Assembly (NCBI RefSeq): GCF_010389155.1
Contig: NC_057762.1
Location: 37,198,055 to 37,262,054 of the forward strand
DNA: 64,000 nt
Reading direction: 5' to 3'
Source of the DNA: Erigeron canadensis
Lineage: Eukaryota > Streptophyta > Magnoliopsida > Asterales > Asteraceae
Below the pieces are notes generated by a model. The model saw nothing but the letters and a program-made list of their open reading frames with translations, did not search any database and had not been told where the DNA came from. This document shows positions 49,312 through 61,080 of this stretch, one piece after another. A program made the translations under genes and the position numbers. The first letter of the stretch is position 1. Every line of letters begins with the position of its first letter.

Positions 49312-49736
49312 GATACTATTAGCCGGTCCTATTGAGGATTGTGTGTGCTCTATTGATACTATTAGCCGGTCCTATTGAGGATTGTGTGTGCTCTATTGAT
49401 ACTATTAGCCGGTCCTATTGAGGATTGTGTGTGCTCTATTGATACTATTAGCCGGTCCTATTGAGGTTTGTGTGTGCTCTATTGATACTATTAGCCGGTC
49501 CTATTGAGGTTTGTGTGTGCTCTATTGATACTATTAGCCGGTCCTATTGAGGATTGTGTGTGCTCTATTGATACTATTAGCCGGTCCTATTGAGGATTGT
49601 GTGTGCTCTATTGATACTATTAGCCGGTCCTATCGAGGATTGTGTGTGCTCTATTGATACTATTAGCCGGTCCTATTGAGGATTGTGTGTGCTCTATTGA
49701 TACTATTAGCCGGTCCTATCGAGGATTGTGTGTGCT
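49312..49736. repeat. 43-bp tandem repeat, about ten copies
   Basis: Unit begins GATACTATTAGCCGGTCCTA and ends GTGTGTGCTCTATT. Copies start at 49312, 49355, 49398, 49441, 49484, 49527, 49570, 49613, 49656 and 49699. They are nearly identical; differences are an A/T change (GAGGATT or GAGGTTT) and T/C (TATTGAGG or TATCGAGG). The high identity suggests recent amplification within the solo LTR. Confidence 0.9.
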
Positions 49737-50211
49737 CGCTTACTTATGTGCAAGTTGGTCACTAGCCACTACATACTACTTAATACTTGAGATCTATTGG
49801 CGGTATAAAATGTTTTTATACTACTTGTTTATACTCAAACCTACGAACTCACCAACCTTTGTGTTGACTCTTTTAAGTATTCCTTTCAGGTAACCAGGCT
49901 AATCGTGGCTAGGAATGGTAGCATGGGACTATTAGCAGACTTCAGGATTTAGGGTTGGAGTTTGCATGCTTGTTATTTGGGGTTGGTGGCAATATGCCCA
50001 ATCGTATCCCCTGCGTGGGACTTTTCATACTTGATTTGGTCACCTTTGTTGAACTTATGTGTAATAGCCACTACTATGCTTGTTTGGTTGTGAAATTGAC
50101 TATTTATGTTTATTCTAAGCACTCATTTAGTATTCCTATGTAACATCCATGTGCGCGTGTGCTTTATCTTACATCCCGAGTTTTCCGCCGCTGTCGGGGT
50201 GTTACAATCAT

Positions 50212-53087
50212 ATATACCGAACTTAAATAAGTAATATCAAATTTCCCCTCTTTAAAAATCTAAAATATCATATATATCCAATTCAATAACTTTAATGATA
50301 TTTAAATATTTAAACCAATTAGTTATTATTTTTAAATATGGTAATGACTATTTTAACCATCGTGTTTCTTCTTAAAAACAATTTCTGTCTATTGATGCGA
50401 TTAGAAAGACATTCGTAACAATCAAAGTTAACATAGCATGTGTCACACAATTACTCACATGAAAAATGATAACTTTGGAAGTAAATATCTTAATAACATA
50501 ATTCAAGAATAACATAATTCAAGAAGAACAACCTCTTGGTTTCCTTCCAACTTAACATTCTTCGTATCCTAATAAATCTATGATGGAAGAAATTATTGCA
50601 CATAATCTTCTCTTAACATAGATGGACGTTTTGTGGTTTGGTATATATATATATATATATATATAGACTTGTGTTCAACATTGGACACAAGGTTTATGAT
50701 ATTATCAATGTTAGATCATCATACATTTAATTCATAAAAGCTTAAATTTTGATGATATGCTGCTTTAAGTGTTATACTTTGCAAGTTATAGTATAATAAT
50801 CACAGGTTCGTCACTGTCATTATTAGCTGAGACATATTGATGGAATTGTTTGCCGTAGTCATTCCACATGACATATGCTACAATAATTTCCCTATTATAG
50901 AACTTTTTGAAATCAATTATACTCATAATCTGATATTATTATGAAAGATACTTAAGAATTAAAATAAAAATATACGAGTACTTGTGATCTTGTATTTGAC
51001 ATTCAAATTTATGTATTTGATCATGAAGTGGGCCATAACACGAATAGGTTTATTTTCAATCACCTGTCCTATAATAATTAGATAACAATTGGGATTGTTT
51101 TTATATTCTTTGATAACAATTAGGATTATTGGTTTAAGTGTCAATTGTAACTTTGAAAAATTATATATATAAATACTGTCGTTCTAAAAAAAAATAAAAC
51201 TTCTCAAGTTGATAACTAAAAATAAATATAGAAAAATACTTCTTAAGTCTATGGTTAAAAATAAAAATAAATATAAGTTAAGTATTGAGGGCTAAAAAGT
51301 GTAAATTATTGATAGATACAAAAAAGTGTAAATCAATGAGACCTTCTCTATAAATTAAAATAAATAATAATATAATAATATATTTGGATAATGGTTATAA
51401 GGATTTTTAATTTATAGTTAATCTAAATGATGACATAAGCGATAGTCAATTTGATAAAATTAAACGATTTGATTAGTTAATAAGTCATTAGTTCAACTGG
51501 TTTATAATATATATTAAGATACTTGTATTCATATGTTAATATGGCTTAAAACTGCTAGCAAGAAAAACATATAAATATGACCATATATTTACGTTAGGTT
51601 GTTGCTCAAATAAGGTTGGTATATATTATGCAAAATAAATTACACAAATTTAGTAACCGTTGACAATTCAGATGATTAATTTTTTTTATTTTTTATTTTT
51701 TGAACAATAATTCAGATGATTAATTAACTTTCAAAATGACTAACCAAGGTTAAAATTGAGAATCTGGTGATAAATTTGATTATATCCCTTTTCGTCTGAC
51801 ACATTTTATTATCACATAACAAATTTGTTAGCAAATGAAATACGAATACTGTATGTCTTTCTACATTTTTTTTTTGGAACGACCAACAAAAACTTATTAT
51901 TTCACCGAAAATGCTAGCCAAAAGTTAGCGAGTACATAATACATAAACGCCAAGACCCCAAAACGATGACCTTGACACCAAAAGACCATGTCAGTAAAGG
52001 TTTTCGCATAAAAACCACAAAAGCTTTTAAAACGTGTAGTGGATTAGAATTTTTTTAAATTCTTAATACCTTTTAAACATTCTGAAAAGTTAAAGCTTTT
52101 TACTTTCTGAAAAGTTAAAATCTCTGCAAAAGGTTCATCCTTTGACCGGGGTGTATCTTTTTGCAAGCGCCAAACCAATTCATATATCAATGTCGTTATG
52201 AACTTAAACTGAAAGCTTCATTGATACCATTAGTTCAATAGTTTGTACATGTATGTTTTTACGTGTTAGACGATCACTTATAAAATCCCTTGCAGGTAAT
52301 TGGTACTATTGGTTTACACGCATTGAGTACACGGGTCTTGTTTGAGCTGAAATGGGTAACCTTCCGAGGCATATGTTAATCGATGGGTGTAATTCCCCAA
52401 AACAATACCACTAAGCAATGAATATTCAGCGTCTACAACTTCTTTTCAACATGTATACAAGGCAAACAAAGCATATCACTAAAACCACATGTTTTCAATA
52501 TGCTATCACACAAAGACGAAAGACACTGGCCTATGCTACCAGAGAGAATTTGAATCTCGCCCATTAACTAAAGCTATAATTGCAGAATTTCTATGTGAAT
52601 CAAAATCTAGAAGCAGTTTTCCAAATTGGCCTAACTGTCTCAAAGGGTTGAGGTTAGTGGTTACTGGATATGCGACTATGTAACAATCCAATTCTAGCTT
52701 GAGAACAGAGAAGCACAGATAACATAAACAACAAAACAGGCCAGTTACCGAGCAATGGACGTAATAACAAACTTGTACAGTTCTGCATCTAGCCAAGCAT
52801 AAAGAAGTTCAGATAACATAAACAAAGAATAAGCCAGTTCCCGACCAATCAATAATCTACAAAGTTGCATCTTTATGTATGTAAGAATGTATAATACAAT
52901 ATAGGTAAGTAAACAATGATAGCACAAAGCTTTATTTGAGAGCAAAAGTTGATTGCACTATAGTAAGTAACAAACAATTTAAAAACATGACCAAGATCCG
53001 AGGAACATAGTTTTGACTAAAGAATCAGCCCTTCTGATATGGTGAAACTAACCTCATAAAATGTTGAGAAATGAGAAACTGTAGAGC
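50212..53087. other. Non-coding stretch downstream of the V-ATPase gene
   Basis: AT-rich, with a TA microsatellite at 50642-50664 and a LINE-tail-like T run at 51866-51875. A diverged direct repeat of about 50 bp (GATAACATAAACAA..GCCAGTT) lies at about 52717 and 52814. The last few hundred bases should include the 3' UTR of the minus-strand gene. No coding gene recognised. Confidence 0.4.
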
Positions 53088-55803
53088 TTAGTCGGCCCTG
53101 GACTGTCCAGCACGGGAAGATAAGATGATGCCAACAATGAGACCATATAACGCAAGTGCTTCAGCAAAGATTAAAATAAGGATCATTCCAACAAAAAGCT
53201 TTGGCTGTTGTGCATTTGCCCTAGAGAGATCATAAAACTTTTATGAGCATTTGCCATGAGAACTGAGAAGCGACAAACTTACATGATTTAGAATCTGCTG
53301 GGGTCATAATTATGATGTGCATCAGATTGTGAACTCCTGAACTATGTTTACTTAGAATCTTAGATGCAAAAAGCGCACATTCCAATGAGGTATAATCCAA
53401 AATCAACTTTACTTGTCACCAAGAGATTGCATTGATAAAGATATAAGATCAATAAATCTTCACCTACTCTCTACTTGTATGTATTCACTAGTAAACAATG
53501 GATCAACAGATCACCGCACATAATCCACAAAAAACATAAACATGGAGTATGACAGATCAATATATAGATATGAAAAGATATGCTACTTCCAAATAATTAA
53601 GCAGCCCTAAAGTTATCCCCTTCCCTTACACTCATCCCATCTTCTATGGAGAAATATAGAAAATGTCTCAATAACTTGGTGATGAATATAGACAACCAAC
53701 TAATCAGTAGCCATATCAGTACCAAAGACCTCCTTTTGTTTTCCAAAAACAAGAGGACTACTAATTGTAAAAGTCAAAACTATAGGGACTTGAGTAAAAC
53801 ATCATCCAGTGAGCCTAGGTATTGATTTGTTCAGCAGGAGAGATGCGGTTATTAAGTATCATCAAGCAACCATTTATATGTGCATCTGTATAACTGTATA
53901 AGAGGGCTGCAGTCCCTAATATATCGCATCTATGATCACAACTGATAGGATAGAAAATAAATGATGAGCGAAAGTAATATATTCAAATGGTCAATATTCA
54001 ATACATTACTCTAAACACTGCTCATATTGATGCTGATCATGATGATTTAGCAACAAAAATATGCTAGCTGAAAACAACATGATGACCTACGTATAGTTGT
54101 CTGTTTAAAATCACCATGGGCTTCACAATTTTTGTCAGCATTCTATATTAAGGGATTTTTCAGCTTAGGGTACTTCTGCTCTTGTACAAAAAAAAAAGAA
54201 AAAAAAAGAATATGAAAAAGGAGATTTGCAGTTAGAGACCACTTGCACATTCGTATTGAAGTCCTACAGTTGTAAAGGTTGAATCTATAATGTTGTTTCT
54301 GAAACAGTGAAGCGGAAACGTTATTCAAATATCAGAAACATCTGTGCATTACGTTATCAATGACTTTTCTTTTTGTGCTTAACATTCAAAAGGAGGAAAA
54401 ACTAGAAGATGACATATGCCTGTATTGATGCTTCAAGTCATAATAGCATATAACTCAAGGCACCATCTTAAAGCATCTCTTGATTACTTCAAGGGCTACA
54501 CCTCATATAAGAAGCTTATACTCAAAGAGAATAAACAATGAGCTTGGGGCAATCAAATCTGCACGTAAGATAGAAAATCCACATTGTAGTCAATTTCTCG
54601 AAGACATTGAAAGCTCTCCTGAAAGCTCCAAACTAATTATGTGAAATAACTTACTTGATTCTTGTTAACTTCCATATTGCTTGTGGATCTTTCTTATAAA
54701 TCTTACTCTTATTCATAATACTTTTGTTGTTGTTTGTATACGAAAACTTGTATTGTCACACTATTCGAGTCTAGGTCCAAGTATTTAACAAGGACGTGAC
54801 AAAAGCACTATTATAACGTTACTAACAAACTGTGATGCATTAATCTTATCGGTGGATGCTTTGACAATCTGTGAAGAACTAATGAACTATAGAATGTTTT
54901 GCAACTGGCAACCCTCGATGATAACTACTACTCGTACAAAACAGCCATAGCACTGTTTGACGCTCATGAATTTATCTTCGTTGTTAATTTAGCTCAAAAC
55001 AAACTTTAACACTATTGGAATTCTTGTTAACTCCCTACTAAATGAATACAAAAGACAGACATTTAGAAGTTGTATAAACTTGCGGCTGCTGAAGATCCTT
55101 ATTGGATTACAATGGAGTAGTTTATAATGAAGCATAACTTCAACTTAGATACCCAATTCACTGACAACTAGTAAATGCTAGACCTATGTCCACAATGAGT
55201 CTACTTATACGTCGACAAAAGATTAGGTTCGCTCATAATCAACAACAACAAAACTTCAAGCTACACTTAATAACAGTCTAACTAAGCATCACACAATTCA
55301 ATATCAAACACAAAACACACTAAAATAACAATAAAACACCACAAACGAATACTTTACCTAACACCGGCGTCGCCAACGATACCAATGGCCATTCCAGCGG
55401 ATAATCCAGCAAGACCACAAGCAAGACCAGATGACAAATGTGCATATCCATCAAACAAATAATACGATTTCGCCTTGGGATTAATTCCAGTACTTATTAT
55501 AACAGCTATAATCAATCCATAAATTCCTAACACTCCCGCCATAACAACCGGAACTATCGATTTCATTACCAGCTCCGGCCTCATCACTCCCATCGATGCC
55601 ACACCTACCCCGCTCTTTGCTGTTCCGTACGCAGCTCCCATACCTATACATCAATCAAAAATTTTTATCATGTATGTATAGTTTGATGAAAAATGGAAAT
55701 ATAGGGTTAGGGTTTGAGAATTACATGAGAAAACTAGGGCAGCTGCCGCGCCGAGGAAGCCGAAAAACGGTGCCGTTTCATCTCCGGAGAAAGTAGACGC
55801 CAT
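53088..55803 (-). CDS. VHA-c: V-type H+-ATPase 16 kDa proteolipid subunit c
   Basis: The membrane rotor subunit that carries protons through the V0 sector of vacuolar and endomembrane ATPases. Three exons on the minus strand: 55803-55725, 55643-55358 and 53220-53088. They give 165 aa, the usual length. Introns are 81 and 2137 bases with GT..AG ends, and phases agree. Four hydrophobic helices are visible: [56 protein letters not shown] and [21 protein letters not shown]. The essential proton-binding Glu lies in helix 4 ([10 protein letters not shown]). The N terminus [16 protein letters not shown] and C terminus [10 protein letters not shown] are typical of plant VHA-c. It is likely one member of a multigene family; nothing looks broken. 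The long second intron contains no recognised gene. Confidence 0.96.
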
Positions 55804-56464
55804 TAATTCAGATTGTTGATTTGTGCGCGGCGACGGATTTCGGTTAGCGGTGTCGGAGAAGAATTTCTGAGAATTTGAGAGGCAGGAATATGGACGCGTG
55901 TGTTATAATGGTCCAATACTCCAATACCCATGTATGTTTGGGCTTTCATTCATTTATATGGGCTTACGCATTATCAAGTTTATCAACTTTTTTGTCAAGA
56001 CCTATTACAAGAAATTGGAGGGTTAGCACTTAGCAGCACAATTCGAACCAACTATTTTTATATGCATAACCATTTTTACACTTCGTAATAAAAGTATTAA
56101 ACCAAGTTCCCCCACTTCAAAACGTTAGACATTCATTTGAAAGATTATAAGGGTACTCACGTGATGCGAAGGTGATGGTGGCGGTGGCAAGAGGTGCAAG
56201 TTATTGATGTAATGTGGTTTTGATGAATTGTGGAATATTGAAACTTAAAAATTCAACAAAATGAGATTTGTTGTGTAATATAATATAGATGTAAATAGAT
56301 AATAAGATTAGGGTTTGACCGTAGATTTGTGTGGTTTGAAATTGTTGGGGGTATTTTGGGTACATTCAATGGATGAATTAGAAGAATGTTAAATTTGTGT
56401 GGGTAATTCAGGTATTTCAAAATTTTAATTAAGGAGGTGAGTTGGGTTTGTTTTATAAGTTACT
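55804..56464 (-). promoter_or_regulatory. Upstream region of VHA-c
   Basis: A TATAA-like motif at about 55903-55908 (minus strand) lies some 100 bases before the ATG. Further up, no gene is seen; a GGTGATGGTGGCGGTGG stretch near 56169 resembles repeat sequence. Confidence 0.3.
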
Positions 56465-56600
56465 ATACAGATGCCCGCACGATGCAACGACGATGGTGGT
56501 AACGACGACGATGGCAGTGGTGGCGTGGTAGTGAATATAAATTAATTGATGTAAGAGGGGTTAATATGGTTATTTAAGGGTTGGAGGATCTATGTTGTAA
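56465..56600 (+). repeat. Dispersed repeat (copy 2)
   Basis: A close relative of 12525-12662 in opposite orientation: ATGCCCGCACGATGC, then a GACGACGATGG.AGTGGTGG block, TTAATTGATGTAAGAGGGG and TTAATATGGTTATTTAAGGG. Probably the terminal part of a Helitron-like or other high-copy element. Confidence 0.5.
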
Positions 56601-56805
56601 GTTATTTCATTAAGAATATTATAAGTATATAGATGAAGATGTTTAAATTAGTAAATAATGGCTCTCCAATCCTCTGTTTCTTGTGTAGTGTATCGGTTCT
56701 TGGATCTAGTTGAGTCGTAACGATTCTAGGTAATTGCTTTTGCAATTGTACTGTAATTGTATCTCTGTATATTTGTTTGCAAGTGTCTAGTGCTTTGTTA
56801 GAAAC

Positions 56806-57880
56806 TAAACGATGTCGTTGGACCGATCAAAAATATAAACTAAATACCACTAATTAGCAAGGGTAAGTCGAGTATCGTTTCCACAGGGTCATGGGAAGTG
56901 TTAAACAAGTTGACAAGTTAATTAAACTAGGCATAAAAGTAAAACCAATTGATTGATTGTTTTGATTAAAAACTAAAGTTGATTATGAATTTAACAACTT
57001 AAACAATAATAATAAAAGGGATCATTCTCATGCTTCAAATTATGTTTCAAATATGTAATCTAACTTATACTCATTGGAAATCACATAGACATGATTCGTT
57101 ATAACGTTTGGATTGAATGAATTCAAGAACTAAAGTTATCGGTTGTGATGATTCACGATAAGAAACCGGGGAATTGATACAACTAGATTTTTAATTCATT
57201 AAACTAAAATTACAAGTTCATGAGAGATTCATTCAATAATCTATGATCAATTAACAAATTAAAACCAAATGATAGATGAATTTCATTCAAAGTCACAAAC
57301 AAGTAATCATTCAAGCAATCCAAACAACATTAGATGTAAAAGACTAATTAGGAATTAAACATCTAATCCAACATGAGTATGAGAAAGATTGAACATAAAA
57401 GTCTTACATAATTGTTCACATGATAATGATCAAAATAAAACCTAGTCTATTATCTTCATCAATGATTCTTCAATTAAGGCTATGATCTTCATGGAATTGT
57501 GATATGGTGATGATTTTTGGGTGTTGAGAGACTTTGGAACTGCTCCAGGTGTGTGAAAGTATGAGTTGTAACTTCCCAAGTCGTGTTTGAAAGTAATATA
57601 AACTGAAAATTAATAAAATCCCAAAAATTCGAAATTTTTGTGCATATAGCGCCGTCCCACCCTGTCACTTTAGGCCTCCTGCACTGTGCCCCAGAAATGG
57701 CAATTTTACAAATTTTTGCTTTGACCTTTCTTGACTTGTTTCTTCATCCAATTAGCTCCATTTTGCTACTTATGACCTGAAATCACTCAATAAACATAAA
57801 AAAACGCATTAATCTTCTATTAAGCTTCACAACAAGTGTCATTTTTATCCATTAAGATCATGCAAATTAGGCTTTTATCA
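56806..57880 (-). mobile_element. Solo-LTR-like element of 1075 bp
   Basis: Flanked by 5-bp direct repeats GAAAC (56801-56805 and 57881-57885). On the minus strand it begins TGATAAAAGCCTAATTTGCA, a start I associate with plant LTRs, and ends CGACATCGTTTA, which is not the canonical CA. It contains TCGTTTCCACAGGG (plus strand, about 56875-56888), a phrase recurrent in plant retroelement flanks. Non-coding. The class is uncertain. Confidence 0.55.
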
Positions 57881-57885
57881 GAAAC

Positions 57886-60800
57886 TCATATTTATTAATA
57901 TATACATTTCTTGCTGCAAAAAAATTTAATTAAAGAGAGAGGGTAGTTTACTGTATATAATAAGATAGATATATAGTGTAGATATAGATATAAATTATAG
58001 ATCATATATAATTGGTTTTAGTCATAGCATTACACCTGCAATTTCATTTGAAAGTTAAAGGATTCAAAGCGGATCAACAAGTTTGTGCAAATCAGTCAGA
58101 ATTAGATTTCTTTATGCCTAAAAATGTCATGTATAATGTGAAGCATGCTTCCAAATGGTATGAGATTAATTATTGTTGTTTTCTAGTAAAGGTTAGTTAT
58201 TGTAATACAACAATAGCATAATGATGTTTTTACTGTTTAGTTGGCTTAAAAGTTAAAACCCACCTTCATATTGCAACTTCTTTGTTTAGCCACCTTATTA
58301 CATCATATCTAACACAAACAGGCAGCCATTTGTGGATCTTCCTGGCAAGTGAACTGTTTTTCATCGTTGATATATAAAATCCTTTTCACTCAATGCCAAG
58401 TTCATCCTTGTTTCTATTGCTGAAGTCTGGAAACGAGTGCTTGGTTTCAGACTTCCGGGAGTGCTGTCGAATCATGTTTAGCAGTGATCTTTTGTTTCTT
58501 TTGTGGAAAAAAGTATCTATATGTAGATGTTTGGCCATGGCTATCAGGTCCTTGGTCTGGTCATAGATTTTTCCTGAAATTGTAACCTTCCGATGTTTAT
58601 TTAATATCCACGGTGTTTGTTAAAACATGAAAGTACATAACTTTTCAAAATTGGGGGCCATGATTTCTTTCATTCGTTGGAAAATATGTTATTTGTTTTA
58701 TTACATATTTCAGTGATAAACATAGTTATTCGATACACGGTTGATCTCAAAAAGTATAAAATGAAATTTGAGTCAGGACGCCCATAATCAATTTCAAAAC
58801 TTTGATAAGAACTTCATACAAAAAATGTATCCCCAATACAATCTTAATCAACTCATTAAAAGCTTACAACGTTCAGAAAATGGTAATGAACTTGGCCAAG
58901 GATCAACGATTTTACCATATAGGTTATTTTCGTTCTCAAGTTTTTAGGCGAGTACAAAGTAACTTTTGAACCTTTATATCATATAAAAAAAGTCTCACAA
59001 ACTAGTAAGATGGAACCATTATATCACAAACTCAAATCGAATAGTTTGAATCTTCATTTAGCAAAATACAACCTGGAAGTCAAATCTCAGAGAAATAAAA
59101 CACAGATTTATAAGTCGTCAATCAGGGTTACTATAATACATGCATGTGGAAGGGAAAAACAAAGAATAGTTTTAACAAATAAATTTGCAAATAAAACCGC
59201 AAACAGCACCAGAGATCGAATCAATGAATGTGTTAACAAAAAAATTAGCATACAGCTACAGATATTTGTCTCTAGGTTGCAAAGCAATACCAAAAAGAAG
59301 AAACTTTTACCCAAAGAAATACCTCAGAATAGCAGATAAGTGCACTAACCAACAATCTAGTAACTAGGGCAGGGGGTTACTTGAACTAATACATGTATAT
59401 AATTACAATGCCTATTCCTCAATGGATACATGTTAAAAGAAAAAGAAGCTATGGACCAGCAATACCTAACCTGAGATAGCACAACGTGAATTATAAATAA
59501 CCCTTCGATCACCTACATTTCACTTTGCTACATTCTAAGTGAGCATTAAACCTATTTCTCCTAATCATTTGGCTATACAAGAAAAATAAGGCACAAAATA
59601 CTTAGGAGTAGGATACAGGGAGAGATAATAAGAGACTTACCATGAGACAGAAATTTATAATTTACCACATGCGGAGTTGCGGACCATGCAACTATCAAAA
59701 GCGCATTTACTGTGTTGTATGAGACTAATACGAGGGGTGTATATTTAGTGACCCTATGCTACCTATATGTACGATATATTAAGAACTAAACGTATAACAT
59801 ATTAGAACTAAATGTATCAGTTTCAGCTATAGACCCAAATGATGCATAACAACAATGACCGAAACTTCAAATTACATGGACAAGAATATATTCCTAAAAG
59901 GCTAAGCTTAACACAAATGACACTTGTATAGATGCAACCTTCCAATCTTAACACTGCACTTCTTTGTTCTTTCAGAGTGCCCGTGACTATATGTGTTCAA
60001 TGTGACTATTCAACCTAGTTTCTTAAGATAATGCCCAAAAACAACTGAAAAGATCAAATCCTAAGACGTTTATTAAAATGTTGAAATCCACAAAACTTTG
60101 CCAGAATCCTTCAAGAATGCGACATAAAATGATACCCTCAATTTACAAAAGATCCAAACACCCTTGATAGAAACATAGTATTTCCTTCAACAGTTCAACC
60201 TCTTGGCATAGAGTTGGTTTTTAAAGAAATACATGACTTAGATATCAAGATGTGTAAATGCCTCTAGATATATGTAATTTAACTACAAACCACAAATGGT
60301 CTTTTCATATCCATCATCCAAGAACATTAGTTACCCTCAAAATTACTTACAACATTTTATATCCACAATCCATCAAAGCTTTAGAAACACATCTTAGTAA
60401 GAATTCCTTCAAGAAGATAGAAACTCCATGCCACATACAAGTAATATATAAATCCACAACATTTCTCCACATGAGTAATCAAAAGAGACTTCTAGAAGAC
60501 TTACATTCTACATCACTTCAAATCCTTTGGTTCACTATGTCGAAATACCTTTAGGGTTCAACTTCCACTTAAAATAGTAAGCATCTAATGTGTTTCCTTA
60601 AACTTCAAGTTGAAACATATGAGAAATCCAAGACAATACTCATTAAAGGAAGATGCCTTGCATCTTTAGATAACTTCCAGACCCAAATTTAGCCCTTATG
60701 TCATACCTTCCATCTTAGACTTAACTCCTTCCATAAAAAATACTAACAAATGATGTCCTATTGGAAGGGACAACCTAAAGATTAGAGATTAGCCCAAAGT

Positions 60801-60920
60801 GTCATGTGTTCAACCAAAATAAACTGGACTATGATCTGGGAGGAAAGCATGAGGAGACAAATCGAAAGGACAATCTAAGAAACGAAGTTAACAAGATTTA
60901 TGGCTTTCCTGCAGAGAGGC
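57886..60920. other. No gene recognised
   Basis: No coding exon I can assign. Around 58020-58210 a 69-codon frame (..FKADQQVCANQSELDFFMPKN..) has more gene-like composition than its surroundings, followed by a possible acceptor AACAG at 58317-58321, but I recognise no family. It may be a pseudogene exon or chance. Confidence 0.3.
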
Positions 60921-61080
60921 TGCAACGATTGAAAACACTGTAGACCAGCACATCATATCCTGTCTCTAAGTGACCTGAACACAATTCAATTGAAGATATT
61001 TGGCGTTAAACACATATCAAATTAAATAATTTGGAAAAGTAACAGACGCAAAGCATTAGATTCACCAGTACCTATGTAGT
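60921..61080 (-). other. Probable 3' UTR of the three-RRM gene
   Basis: Directly downstream of the TAG at 61083-61081. No other feature seen. Confidence 0.4.

Larger units (their letters stand above)
47914..50206 (+). mobile_element. Solo LTR of a Gypsy-like retrotransposon
   Basis: A 2293-bp element with ends TGTAACAACC and GGGGTGTTACA, flanked by perfect 5-bp duplications ATCAT (47909-47913 and 50207-50211). The 3' part holds CCTACGAACTCACCAACCTT, shared with the minus-strand solo LTR at 6995-9587, so the two belong to related families. No internal coding remains. It contains a 43-bp tandem array and a smaller repeat of CTTCGTTCAGATACACCTTA at 48680-48815. Confidence 0.85.

Noticed and set aside
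49312..49736. CRISPR-like regular repeat array
   Set aside because: The units are contiguous 43-bp tandem copies without unique spacers, inside a plant LTR.
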